The notes under the pieces: generated by a model
Databases searched by the model: none
The model's input: only the letters and a program-made list of their open reading frames with translations
What the model was told of the DNA's origin: nothing
Origin: Candidatus Coatesiibacteriota bacterium
Lineage (GTDB): Bacteria > JAFGND01
DNA: 24,800 nucleotides
Assembly (NCBI GenBank): GCA_016927185.1
Contig: JAFGND010000010.1
Span: forward strand, 1 to 24,800
Direction of reading: 5' to 3'
Program-made: the position numbers and the translations under genes
Shown: piece by piece, positions 1-7,483 of the stretch
Numbering within the stretch: position 1 is the stretch's first letter
Layout: the number at the start of each line of letters is the position of its first letter

Positions 1-74
1 TAAAGAGGTTCAAGCGCATATATAGTATTTGATGAGAATAAAAATAATGCTATTACAAATATTAAGATCTTCAT
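1..74 (-). CDS. 5' end of a secreted protein gene (partial)
   Basis: The gene runs leftward out of the window, so only about 24 codons are visible. They encode a signal peptide: M-K-I-L-I, a hydrophobic core, then a likely signal-peptidase site after the Ala of T-I-Y-A, with mature protein starting L-E-P-L. An AAGGAGG Shine-Dalgarno lies five bases before the ATG at 74. A second ATG at 101, in the same frame and with an identical RBS, is part of a 27-bp tandem duplication. It would add M-K-I-L-I-K-E-V-E, which puts charged residues before the signal core, so the ATG at 74 is the more natural start. The product's function cannot be told from this fragment. The export signal is clear. Confidence 0.7.
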   Translation of the reverse strand, partial: MKILIFVIALFLFSSNTIYALEPL

Positions 75-114
75 TTCAACCTCCTTTATTAAGATCTTCA
101 TTTCAACCTCCTTT
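60..114. repeat. 27-bp tandem duplication carrying RBS and start codon
   Basis: Positions 61-87 and 88-114 are identical, and one extra base at 60 extends the match. On the minus strand each copy contains AAGGAGG, a five-base spacer, ATG and the first four to five codons of the leftward gene. The period is nine codons, so both starts are in the same frame. It looks like a recent slippage or misalignment duplication. Confidence 0.9.
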
Positions 115-559
115 TAATATTATGCTTTCAGAATAGGTTTTTGATGGTATTTTTATTAATAACATTCTTTTAAATAATACTAATAGCTTTCCATAAAAAG
201 TCTGTTTAGTCAAAAAAAAAAAAAAAAATAGATTGTCAAGGATTTTTTGTTTTTTATATTAATCTAGCCTCCAAAGACTTATGGACACGAATTCTGATAA
301 TTATTCACTATCCAAAAGCTCTCTTTTCAAGAGCAATTTGTCGTAGAAGAAATACTTGAACTGGCAACAAGCAGTATATTTTTATCGAAATGCTTATTGC
401 AAATGACATGCTTTAATATATTTCAGATAAAAATCCTCTTCTTAATGATTGTTACAATTATCAGCAGATTCACTGATATTACTTGACATAATTATAATTT
501 AAAGGACTGAAGCAAACAAAGATTTTTTAGGGAATATCAGAGAGAAAGTATTTTAATAG
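102..559. other. Intergenic stretch, no convincing gene
   Basis: This stretch separates two divergent genes. It holds a run of 17 A (212-228), a promoter-like TTGTCA (233-238) with TATATT (255-260) 16 bases on, a small hairpin GCTCT/AGAGC (318-334), a palindrome ATTGTTACAAT (448-458), a weak stem ATCAG/CTGAT (about 459-476), and a better promoter before the 560 gene. The plus frame ending near 483 stays open for about 60 codons and reads protein-like in part (V-E-E-I-L-E-L-A-T-S-S-I-F-L-S-K), but it has no start codon or RBS at its head. A decayed gene or an untranslated RNA from the TTGTCA promoter are both possible. Neither is shown. Confidence 0.5.
469..498 (+). promoter_or_regulatory. Probable sigma-70 promoter for the 560 membrane protein gene
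   Basis: TTCACT (469-474) and a perfect TATAAT (493-498) are separated by 18 bases. Transcription would start near 505, leaving a leader of about 55 bases. The -35 is imperfect. Confidence 0.4.
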
Positions 560-1234
560 ATGTCAAAACTTCTGGCACGCTTTTTGAATATCATATTTCG
601 TATGCTAGCTAGATTTTCTGAAGACAGAAGTTCTGTCAGTCTGCTTAGTGAGCAGATTATGATTCCAATAACATGGTCTAATATTTTAGAAATATTTTTC
701 ACTGTTGCAACTTTGAGAATTGTTTTGCATTTGATTTATTCGACAGTAAGACCAGCATTTCTCTTCAAGGAAGCATTACTGCTGTTTTATCTTTCACAGA
801 TTATCTATTCGCTTCTTTTCATAACACTAATCAAGAATCCTTATGGTGAATTCAGGCTGAATATAATAGAAATGTTTCCAAGAAGCAAGATCCCGCAACT
901 GTTTACATCAATAGCTTTCCTGTTTGTTGCGAACGTTTTCTGGTTTCTTACATTAATCCCTTTCTTTATTGAATATTACACTGCATTCCCTCCTTATAAT
1001 ACTCTTTCAATAATATCATTCATACTGTTCATAATAGTATTCAATATATGCCTGCAAACTCATATTCTGATTGGCATGCATCCAGGGGATCAGGCAAAGA
1101 ATTTCCTTGTAATATCAGTTCCTCTATTAGGTCTGGGAGTCTTTGTTCCCCAGATATATGTCCCTTCTTTTCTGCTTGCATATATGATAATACTTATAGC
1201 ATTCACGCAGAGACTTTTTCCAGACATGGAATAG
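560..1234 (+). CDS. Multi-pass inner-membrane protein of unknown function
   Basis: The 224-residue product has about five hydrophobic membrane segments, roughly residues 40-62, 72-92, 112-135, 145-170 and 183-218. The short N-terminus holds basic and polar residues, and no enzymatic motif is visible. Size and helix spacing resemble small Yip1-domain-like membrane proteins, but no diagnostic residues support that name and I leave it unnamed. The ATG at 560 has only a weak purine stretch upstream. In-frame ATGs at 602 and 659 also lack a good RBS, so the start is uncertain. The gene is followed by a separate promoter, so it is probably not part of the tatA operon. Confidence 0.7.
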   Translation: MSKLLARFLNIIFRMLARFSEDRSSVSLLSEQIMIPITWSNILEIFFTVATLRIVLHLIYSTVRPAFLFKEALLLFYLSQIIYSLLFITLIKNPYGEFRLNIIEMFPRSKIPQLFTSIAFLFVANVFWFLTLIPFFIEYYTAFPPYNTLSIISFILFIIVFNICLQTHILIGMHPGDQAKNFLVISVPLLGLGVFVPQIYVPSFLLAYMIILIAFTQRLFPDME

Positions 1235-1241
1235 TTTTCTC

Positions 1242-1270
1242 TTGACTTTTTATATCCAATTTATTATCAT
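1242..1270 (+). promoter_or_regulatory. Sigma-70-type promoter of the tatA operon
   Basis: TTGACT (1242-1247) and TATCAT (1265-1270) have an ideal 17-base spacer. They sit just after the stop of the preceding gene and 27 bases before the tatA ATG, so the leader would be about 20 bases and carries the GGAGG at 1286-1290. Confidence 0.65.
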
Positions 1271-1297
1271 ACAAGAAAATAGAATGGAGGAAATATA

Positions 1298-1522
1298 ATG
1301 GGTATAGGAATGACTGAGCTTCTTGTCATACTGGGGCTTGCTCTGCTATTCTTTGGTGGAAAAAAACTCCCTGAGCTTGCCAAGGGATTAGGCAGAGGAG
1401 TGAGGGAATTCAAGCAAGCCTTGGGTGGCATAGAAGATATCGAAGAGGAAATAAACAAACCAGTTTCAAAAGAAAAGGATAAAAAAGAAGGCGATACGGA
1501 AGAAGCAGAAAAGAAAGAATAG
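1298..1522 (+). CDS. tatA: Sec-independent protein translocase subunit TatA/E
   Basis: TatA oligomers form the transport element of the twin-arginine system, which moves folded proteins across the inner membrane. The 74-residue product has the standard layout: one N-terminal membrane helix (residues 4-19), the hinge F-G-G-K-K-L-P-E-L, an amphipathic helix containing [11 protein letters not shown], and a highly charged Lys/Glu tail from about residue 45. Length is normal for TatA/E. The ATG at 1298 has GGAGG at a proper distance; an internal ATG at 1310 is less well placed. tatC is not in the window. rimI starts one base after the stop, so the two are co-translated. TatA and TatE cannot be separated from sequence alone. 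Confidence 0.93.
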   Translation: MGIGMTELLVILGLALLFFGGKKLPELAKGLGRGVREFKQALGGIEDIEEEINKPVSKEKDKKEGDTEEAEKKE

Positions 1523-1523
1523 T

Positions 1524-1982
1524 TTGAACTTCAATTTCTTCAAATCAGTTCCATTCGAAGGATCTTATCTAGACAAACTGCACGAAATAGAAAATGCCTG
1601 CTATCCGGATCCCTGGTCAAAAGCAATGCTTTCAGATGAAATAGGCGAGGAATATTCAGAAATTTTTCTTTACAAGAATGATCCAATTGGCTATATAAGC
1701 GGCAGACTATATATTGATGAAGCACATATACTTAGCATAGCAATAGAGCCTTCATGGCAAAGGAAAGGGATTGGAAGAAAATTCTTGACAGACTGGCTTC
1801 ATAAAGTGAGAGAGGATGGCGCTGAAAGAGTGCATCTTGAGGTGAGGGTATCAAACAGGAGTGCCCAGAATCTCTACATCAGTTTGGGATTTGAATTGAC
1901 AGGAAAGAGAGTAAATTTTTATGACGATCCCCCTGAGGATGCACTATTAATGACACTGGATTTCAGGAAGAATGCTTACTGA
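1524..1982 (+). CDS. rimI: Ribosomal-protein-alanine N-acetyltransferase (GNAT family)
   Basis: RimI acetylates an exposed N-terminal alanine (classically ribosomal protein S18) using acetyl-CoA. The 152-residue product shows the GNAT acetyl-CoA loop Q-R-K-G-I-G-R (residues 79-85), the RimI-type N-terminal segment C-Y-P-D-P-W-S, and the catalytic block H-L-E-V-R-V-S-N-R-S-A-Q-N-L-Y-I-S-L-G-F with Glu106 and Tyr118 in the expected places. The start is a TTG one base after the tatA stop. No ATG occurs before residue 35, and a start there would remove half of the fold, so TTG is accepted and translational coupling to tatA is likely. Other GNAT substrates cannot be excluded. Confidence 0.9.
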   Translation: MNFNFFKSVPFEGSYLDKLHEIENACYPDPWSKAMLSDEIGEEYSEIFLYKNDPIGYISGRLYIDEAHILSIAIEPSWQRKGIGRKFLTDWLHKVREDGAERVHLEVRVSNRSAQNLYISLGFELTGKRVNFYDDPPEDALLMTLDFRKNAY

Positions 1983-2006
1983 AAACTCAAGAAAGGATTG
2001 TGAATA

Positions 2007-2666
2007 ATGAATTTAGAGGAAATAGCAAAACTCAAGTATCTTTGTGAAGCTCCCAAGGATGAGATTGCCATGAAATACGAACTTGAAAAACTCAAAAGCA
2101 AGAATGGAGTTGCGTATCTAAAGAAGAAGAGCTCAAGGATATTGGGAGTGGCTCACCTTGACAGCAAGAACGAATATTCAGATTTCAATATAGAAGAGGA
2201 TTTGATATCATGCCAGACACTTGATGACAGGCTGGGGGTTTATACTCTGCTTGAAGAACTTCCATCAAGAGGCATTCATCTGGATATACTGCTTACTGAC
2301 AATGAAGAGGATGGCAGATCCACAATTTCCAACCTTGATTTATCCTTTTTCGATAATTATAACTGGATAGTTGAATTTGACAGGAAGGGTTATGATTTTG
2401 TAGTATATGATGATGGCATACCAGAGCATATAATTGCTCATGTAGAAAGGTATTTTCATAAAGGTCAGGGAACTGGAAGTGACATAAAATATCTCAGGGA
2501 TCATCCAACAGCTTGTGCATTCAATATTGGTATTGGATATCAGGAAGAGCATACTGAAGATGCATATATGGAAATAGATGTTTATGATAAGCAGATAGAG
2601 ACTTTTGTATCGTTTTTCAATGAATTCAAGAACAAAATCTTCAACAAGAAAAACAAATCGATTTAA
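2007..2666 (+). CDS. Compact M20/M28/M42-like zinc aminopeptidase-type protein
   Basis: The 219-residue product carries what looks like a full co-catalytic metallopeptidase ligand set: H50-L-D52, D73-D74-R75, the acid pair E100-E101 in D-N-E-E-D-G, D125 in E-F-D-R-K-G and H182 in E-E-H-T-E-D. The G-T-G-S-D-I segment before the last histidine is also typical of M28/M42 peptidases. Peptidases of this clan usually have 350 or more residues with an added dimerisation or lid domain. Here the catalytic core stands alone and no signal peptide is present, so the enzyme should be cytoplasmic. It lies 24 bases after rimI in the same direction, with AAAGGA as its likely RBS. A peptide or acylamino-acid substrate is inferred; the exact one is unknown. 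Confidence 0.75.
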   Translation: MNLEEIAKLKYLCEAPKDEIAMKYELEKLKSKNGVAYLKKKSSRILGVAHLDSKNEYSDFNIEEDLISCQTLDDRLGVYTLLEELPSRGIHLDILLTDNEEDGRSTISNLDLSFFDNYNWIVEFDRKGYDFVVYDDGIPEHIIAHVERYFHKGQGTGSDIKYLRDHPTACAFNIGIGYQEEHTEDAYMEIDVYDKQIETFVSFFNEFKNKIFNKKNKSI

Positions 2667-2687
2667 GCGAGACGTCAAGGAGTTATC

Positions 2688-3806
2688 ATGAAGATATTAG
2701 TGACAGGTGGAGCAGGTTTCATAGGATCGTATATAACAGATATCTTGATAGATGCAGGACATGAAGTTACAATTCTGGATAACCTGGATCCACAAGTTCA
2801 TGAGAATGGAAAAATCCCTGATTATCTCAACAAAAAGGCAGTATTTGTGAAGGGTGATGTCCTTGATTATGATTTGTTCAAGGAATTGATACTGAAATCA
2901 GAAGCAGTTTTTCATGAGGCTTCAGCAGTTGGAGTTGGACAAAGCCAGTATGAAATCAAGCATTATACTGATGTTAATGTCTCAGGAACGGCTAACATGC
3001 TTGATATAATTGTAAATAACAAGCACAAAATAAGGAAAATAATTGTTGCTGCTAGCATGTCAAGCTATGGTGAAGGGAATTACATGTGCAAGAAGCATGG
3101 AGTAGTTAGACCTGGCTTGAGAAGCGAGGAACAGCTAAAGAACAGCGACTGGGATCTGTATTGTCCGAAAGAAGGCTGCCATAATCGCCTCACTCCTGTT
3201 CCTACTGATGAAAAAGCTGAACGTCAATCCAATAGCATATATGCAATAACGAAAGCGACACAGGAGGATCTTGTTCTGAATATAGGAAAGACATACGGGA
3301 TTCCTGCTATTGCATTGCGTTATTTCAATGTTTACGGTCCGAGACAAAGTCTCTCTAATCCGTATACTGGTGTTGCAGCAATTTTCATGAGCAGGATAAA
3401 GTCAGGCAATCCCCCAATCATCTATGAAGATGGGTTGCAGGCAAGGGATTTCATAAGCATAAATGATGTGGCAAGGGCAAACCTGCTAGCACTTGAAAGC
3501 GATGCTGCAAATTTCCTTGGAATAAATATTGGAACTGGTTTACCAGTGAGCATTCTTGAGGTTGCAAAAACAATAGCAAACCTTTATGGAAGCAAGGCAG
3601 AACCTGAGATAAGAAGGAAATTCAGGAAAGGTGATGTAAGGAATTGCTATGCTGACATAACCCTTGCAAAGAAAGTCCTGAACTGGCATCCACTTGTTTC
3701 ATTTGAAGACGGAATGAATGAGCTTATTGAGGCATCAAGAAATATTGAAAGCACAGATAATTACTCTAAAGCTGAACAGGAATTGAAAGACAAGGGAATA
3801 ATATAG
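2688..3806 (+). CDS. NAD-dependent sugar-nucleotide epimerase, dTDP-rhamnose 4-epimerase-like
   Basis: This is an extended short-chain dehydrogenase. G-G-A-G-F-I-G-S (residues 7-14) forms the NAD-binding loop, a Ser cluster lies at 123-126, and the catalytic Y185-A-I-T-K189 is intact. F-N-V-Y-G-P-R-Q and R-D-F-I-S-I-N-D-V are normal for the GalE/RfbB group. An insert before the active-site Tyr holds C134, H137, C159 and C164 followed by P-V-P-T-D-E. As I recall, this insert marks the WbiB-type dTDP-L-rhamnose 4-epimerase branch, and it may bind zinc. The role would be making an activated deoxysugar for surface polysaccharide. The RBS is AAGGAG before the ATG at 2688. At 372 residues it is full length. 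A UDP-glucose epimerase is the main alternative. Confidence 0.88.
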   Translation: MKILVTGGAGFIGSYITDILIDAGHEVTILDNLDPQVHENGKIPDYLNKKAVFVKGDVLDYDLFKELILKSEAVFHEASAVGVGQSQYEIKHYTDVNVSGTANMLDIIVNNKHKIRKIIVAASMSSYGEGNYMCKKHGVVRPGLRSEEQLKNSDWDLYCPKEGCHNRLTPVPTDEKAERQSNSIYAITKATQEDLVLNIGKTYGIPAIALRYFNVYGPRQSLSNPYTGVAAIFMSRIKSGNPPIIYEDGLQARDFISINDVARANLLALESDAANFLGINIGTGLPVSILEVAKTIANLYGSKAEPEIRRKFRKGDVRNCYADITLAKKVLNWHPLVSFEDGMNELIEASRNIESTDNYSKAEQELKDKGII

Positions 3807-3845
3807 GGTTATTCCTGTTTCATCCCATCAAGGGAATTCCCTTGA
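3795..3845. terminator. Two inverted repeats at a convergent gene junction
   Basis: A 7-bp stem GGAATAA/TTATTCC (3795-3801, 3809-3815) spans the epimerase stop. A perfect 18-bp palindrome, TCAAGGGAATTCCCTTGA (3828-3845), lies in the last codons of the ankyrin gene. Neither is followed by a long T run, so these are weak intrinsic terminators at best. Their place between converging genes fits a shared termination zone. Confidence 0.4.
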
Positions 3846-4758
3846 AAAGAATTTTCAATGCTATTGAATAATTCTCGCTTTCATATGCAAGAGCAGCAGC
3901 ATTTTTTCCATCTTTATCTTTTATATTGCTATCTGCTCCCTTTTTTAAAAGCAGAACAGCAATCTCTTCCTTTCCATCAAAAGCGGTTCTCATCAACGAA
4001 GTCCAGCCAAGCTCTTCTGTTGCATTAATATCCGCCCCGTTTTCAAGCAGGAATGCTACTATTTCAGTATATCCACCGGAAGCAGCAAACATCAATGCAG
4101 TCCATCCATTCTTGCATTTCTCATTGACATTCATTCCCTTCTTGACCATAAGCTTGACTATTTCAATGGAACCACCTGATGCAGCATACATAAGCACTGT
4201 CTCACCATCTATGAATTTTGCCTTGTAGTCTGCCCCTTTTTCTATAAGATAAGATACTATCTCTTTATGTCCTCCCTCAGCAGCATCCATCAAAGCTGTC
4301 TGGCCATCAACATTTTTAGCATTTATCTTAGCCCCTTTTTCTACAAGAATCTTGACTATTTCAAAATGACCTTCTTTGGCTGCTTCCATCAAGGCAGTAT
4401 TTCCCCAGTCATTATCTGTATCATTTACCTCAGCTCCTTTTTCGAGAAGCGCTTTAACTATATCAATATTACCGCTTCCTGATGCCGACATGAGAGCAGT
4501 CCATCCGGTTTCATCCTTCAGGTTTACATCAGCCTTTTTTTCAAGGAGAAAAGATACCACTTCATAATGACTGTTTGAACATGCAGCCATGAGTGCAGTT
4601 TCGCCTTCCTCTGTTCTTGCATTTACCTTGACTCCCTTATTAATATAGTTTTTTGCCTTTTCCAGATCCCCATCACCAGCTGCTTCAATAAAATCCTCTT
4701 CTTTCTGAGCTGTGAAAAGAGTAGAAAAAGCCATCAATAAAACCATTATGTATTTCAT
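3820..4758 (-). CDS. Exported ankyrin-repeat protein
   Basis: An N-terminal signal peptide (M-K-Y-I-M-V-L-L-M-A-F-S-T-L-F-T-A-Q) is followed by about nine ankyrin repeats of 32-34 residues filling almost all of the 312 residues. Most keep the consensus G-x-T-A-L-M-x-A-A and the I-V-x-x-L-L-E-K-G-A-D/E-V-N turn, while the last (G-K-N-A-A-A-L-A-Y) is degenerate. The product should be a periplasmic or outer-membrane-facing protein-binding scaffold; no catalytic domain is visible. It starts 21 bases after the histidine kinase stop, so they probably share a transcript. The start has a poor RBS, which points to translational coupling. Its binding partner is unknown. Confidence 0.87.
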   Translation of the reverse strand: MKYIMVLLMAFSTLFTAQKEEDFIEAAGDGDLEKAKNYINKGVKVNARTEEGETALMAACSNSHYEVVSFLLEKKADVNLKDETGWTALMSASGSGNIDIVKALLEKGAEVNDTDNDWGNTALMEAAKEGHFEIVKILVEKGAKINAKNVDGQTALMDAAEGGHKEIVSYLIEKGADYKAKFIDGETVLMYAASGGSIEIVKLMVKKGMNVNEKCKNGWTALMFAASGGYTEIVAFLLENGADINATEELGWTSLMRTAFDGKEEIAVLLLKKGADSNIKDKDGKNAAALAYESENYSIALKILFKGIPLMG

Positions 4759-4779
4759 GTCAATCCATGCTTTCTTTTT

Positions 4780-6597
4780 TTAGTGCAACATTTTATGGTG
4801 TTTGAGCTTGTTCCATTTCAAGGTAATCCTAAGTCCACCCAGTTCAGAAGTCTCCACTTCAATTTTACCATTCCAGTTGTCTATTATTTTCTTCACGATT
4901 GCCAATCCTGCGCCTGTTCCCTCTACATTATTGGCATGAAGCCTACCAAAAATGCTGAAAGCCTTGTCTATCATGCTGAAAGGAATGTTTGGACCATTAT
5001 CTTCAACAGATAAGCAATACAGGTCGTTTTCTTCATAAATCTTCAGGAATATTCTGGGTTCATTTATTGTCTTGGAGAATTTATATGCATTATTTATGAG
5101 ATTGGAAAGCAACTGAAAAAGTCTTTTTTCACTTATATATAATCTTGATATGGAGAGCTCTACTGTTATGAACTCTCTTAAAGAAGGAAGTGTCTGTTCG
5201 AGAAGAACAATAACTTCAGGTATCATCTTCTTAAGATCGATCCATTCCTTTTTATCTTCGTATCTCCCTATGATTGCTATAGAGAAAAGGTCTTGAAGCA
5301 AGTCACTCAGTTTATCAGTTGAAGTAACAAGCTCCTTGTAATAAGGATAGTCCTTGTTTAAATGCTGTACCTTGATAAGCTGGAGAAAGCCTTGAAGGGC
5401 AATCACAGGAGATTTTATATCGTGGGAAATAACTGATATAATCTCTTTCAAATCATTATTCGCTTTTTCAAGTGAAGTCAATGTATTTTTCAGCATCAAG
5501 GTTCTTTCCTCTACTTGTTCTTCCAGGTGTTTCGCATTTTCCGCTAGTTTCTTTTCTATCTCAATTTTCTCAGTTATATCCCTTATTGTTCCGATTATTG
5601 TCTTTTTCCCTTCAAACTCTATCATACCAACATTGGTTTCAACCATCTTGATGCTGCCGTTTCCAGTCTTGATTTCAAAGCTATAAATAGAAGGGGTGCC
5701 ATTGAAATCCTTGAGTTTCCTTTTATAACTATTAACAAGTTTCTTCTTATATGAAGTAGTTGCCAACTGGGTAATTTTTATTTTATCAAGATCCTTGTAT
5801 TCATATTCAAATATTTCTAGAAAGGCTTTATTTACATCTATTATCTTATTATCCTGGATTACAAAATACCCATCATTTATATGCTCCACAAGATTATGGT
5901 ATCTCAGGGTTGAATAATCTAGTGCGGATGCAGTCTGCCTTAGAAGCGTAGTGTCATATACAAGGCACAAGAAATAAGTAGCTTTTACAATACCTATCTG
6001 CTTTATTGAAAAAATGCTCCAGAAGCTCAATCCGTCATCCCTTGTCCTTTCAATCTCCATCTGAAAGAACTCCTTTTCCTTTGCTTCATCAAGAGCTTTG
6101 AAGAAGGATTTTTCCTTACCCTTGAAAAGCCAGGGTAATCCCTTTCCTATCAATTCATCCAGTCTTTTCCCATGAATTTTTGCAAAATACCTGTTAAGGT
6201 AAACTATCTTTCCATCACTATCTATTATTGCAACTCCATGATCTACATTTGTTAATGCATTCGTTATAAGATATGATGGTAATTCAGGGAAAAGATGAAT
6301 CGTCCAGAATCTGTAACCATCCTGGTTATACATCGGGGTGAATTTCCCTGTAATCAGGAAACTGCCTTTGGAGAAAACCCCGGTGAACTGCTCTGTCTCA
6401 TTAAGCAGTCTTTTTCTAAGGTTCTCATTGGGAATTTCCTCCTTGTCGAAAACGGAAAGGAAGAAAAGCAAATGAAAAAAAGCAGAATTGAATAAATCCA
6501 TTGAATTATCCGTTTCTGAAACACCCCATATAGGATCAGTAGAAACCTCAATCCATGAATTTGACTTGATGTCACTCATATTTTCTTCAATAGGCAT
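4780..6597 (-). CDS. Soluble PAS-PAS sensor histidine kinase
   Basis: The 605-residue product has no membrane helix. Order: an unrecognised N-terminal region (1-110) that may be a divergent PAS; PAS 1 (about 112-225) with D-S-D-G-K-I-V-Y-L-N; PAS 2 (about 235-352) ending in the D-I-T-E-K-I PAC signature; a coiled coil (352-390); HisKA with the phospho-acceptor H392 in S-H-D-I-K-S-P; and an ATPase domain with N502-N503, D533-N-G and G560-T-G-A-G. It should autophosphorylate in response to a cytoplasmic signal and pass phosphate to a response regulator, but none is encoded in the window. The ATG at 6597 has a weak AGG upstream; the ATG at 6579 is an alternative. An ankyrin-protein gene follows 21 bases downstream. 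Confidence 0.92.
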   Translation of the reverse strand: MPIEENMSDIKSNSWIEVSTDPIWGVSETDNSMDLFNSAFFHLLFFLSVFDKEEIPNENLRKRLLNETEQFTGVFSKGSFLITGKFTPMYNQDGYRFWTIHLFPELPSYLITNALTNVDHGVAIIDSDGKIVYLNRYFAKIHGKRLDELIGKGLPWLFKGKEKSFFKALDEAKEKEFFQMEIERTRDDGLSFWSIFSIKQIGIVKATYFLCLVYDTTLLRQTASALDYSTLRYHNLVEHINDGYFVIQDNKIIDVNKAFLEIFEYEYKDLDKIKITQLATTSYKKKLVNSYKRKLKDFNGTPSIYSFEIKTGNGSIKMVETNVGMIEFEGKKTIIGTIRDITEKIEIEKKLAENAKHLEEQVEERTLMLKNTLTSLEKANNDLKEIISVISHDIKSPVIALQGFLQLIKVQHLNKDYPYYKELVTSTDKLSDLLQDLFSIAIIGRYEDKKEWIDLKKMIPEVIVLLEQTLPSLREFITVELSISRLYISEKRLFQLLSNLINNAYKFSKTINEPRIFLKIYEENDLYCLSVEDNGPNIPFSMIDKAFSIFGRLHANNVEGTGAGLAIVKKIIDNWNGKIEVETSELGGLRITLKWNKLKHHKMLH

Positions 6598-6665
6598 CTA
6601 TGTACCTGACTATAATTAGTCAAGCAGAATATGAAACGATTCTGATGAACATTCTAAACTGAACG

Positions 6666-7436
6666 TCATTTTTCGAAATTCCATGGCTTGAAAGCTTTGC
6701 CATGCAAAAGTATCAATAGAAGTTTAGCTCTTGACATTGAGACATAAAGCATCTTTTGATCAATCGCAGAATCCTCTATGTCAAAAATTATTACTATATC
6801 AGATTCCAGCCCCTTGAAGTTCCAGGAATTGGATATCCTTATTGTATCTGCCTGATATTTGAAGTCATAAGGAACTACCTTGTATTTTCCTAAAAAATCT
6901 CCTGCTTTTATTGAGGATCTGGAATTCTCCTTCAACGAATGAGTTCCCAGCAGTACAATCTGAGACATGTTTATCTTTTCAGATAAAAGCTTGTTTAAAA
7001 TTCCTTCTATTATCTTTTTCTGTTCAGATGGCTTTTCATACTGCCTGAAAACCACATTCTGTCCATCAGGAATTTCTGAATGGCACTGGCATTCAGTATT
7101 GAATGCCTTTTTTATTTCCCTGAATATATTCCTGCTGTTCCTGAGATCATAACTCAAGATGAGATTTGGTCCTTCGAAAGGAAACCTGAAAGACTCAGAT
7201 TCTCTCTCTCTGTCGAACAGCAACTGCTTGGGATCGTAAAAAATGAACCAGCTGCCATCTTTATGAAGCATTTCCTCAATTGCATTCCACCAGTTATAAC
7301 AAACAAAATCCTGTCCTTCATCTATTATTATCAAATCGAAGAAAAGAGACTTTCTTGAAAGAGCTTCTATAAGCAATTCCGGAGCTGTGTTTAACCAGAA
7401 CTCCTTACTTTTCTGGAAAGCATCAAATTCCACCAT
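6666..7436 (-). CDS. C-terminal half of frameshifted NERD/UvrD-type helicase
   Basis: This frame holds the second half of a superfamily 1 helicase: Walker B D-E-G-Q-D-F, then S-W-N-F-K-G-L-E-S-D (motif V-like) and Y-V-S-M-S-R-A (motif VI) of the UvrD C-terminal type. Coding sense continues upstream of the ATG at 7436 in the same frame as far as about 7499 (K-T-E-N-I-R-A-G-S-F-H-G-F-I-K-H), so the ATG is internal and this is not an independent gene. It joins the reading frame that ends at 7484 if one T is added to the run at plus 7496-7499. The gene lies 68 bases before the histidine kinase start. Alone it would lack the ATP-binding P-loop and should be inactive. Confidence 0.85.
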   Translation of the reverse strand: MVEFDAFQKSKEFWLNTAPELLIEALSRKSLFFDLIIIDEGQDFVCYNWWNAIEEMLHKDGSWFIFYDPKQLLFDRERESESFRFPFEGPNLILSYDLRNSRNIFREIKKAFNTECQCHSEIPDGQNVVFRQYEKPSEQKKIIEGILNKLLSEKINMSQIVLLGTHSLKENSRSSIKAGDFLGKYKVVPYDFKYQADTIRISNSWNFKGLESDIVIIFDIEDSAIDQKMLYVSMSRAKLLLILLHGKAFKPWNFEK

Positions 7437-7483
7437 GGTTTCATCACAATAATGTTTTATGAAACCATGAAAACTTCCAGCTC

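Noticed and set aside
212-228. Run of 17 A as a terminator or functional element
   Set aside because: No stem precedes it on either strand; homopolymers of this length are also prone to sequencing error.
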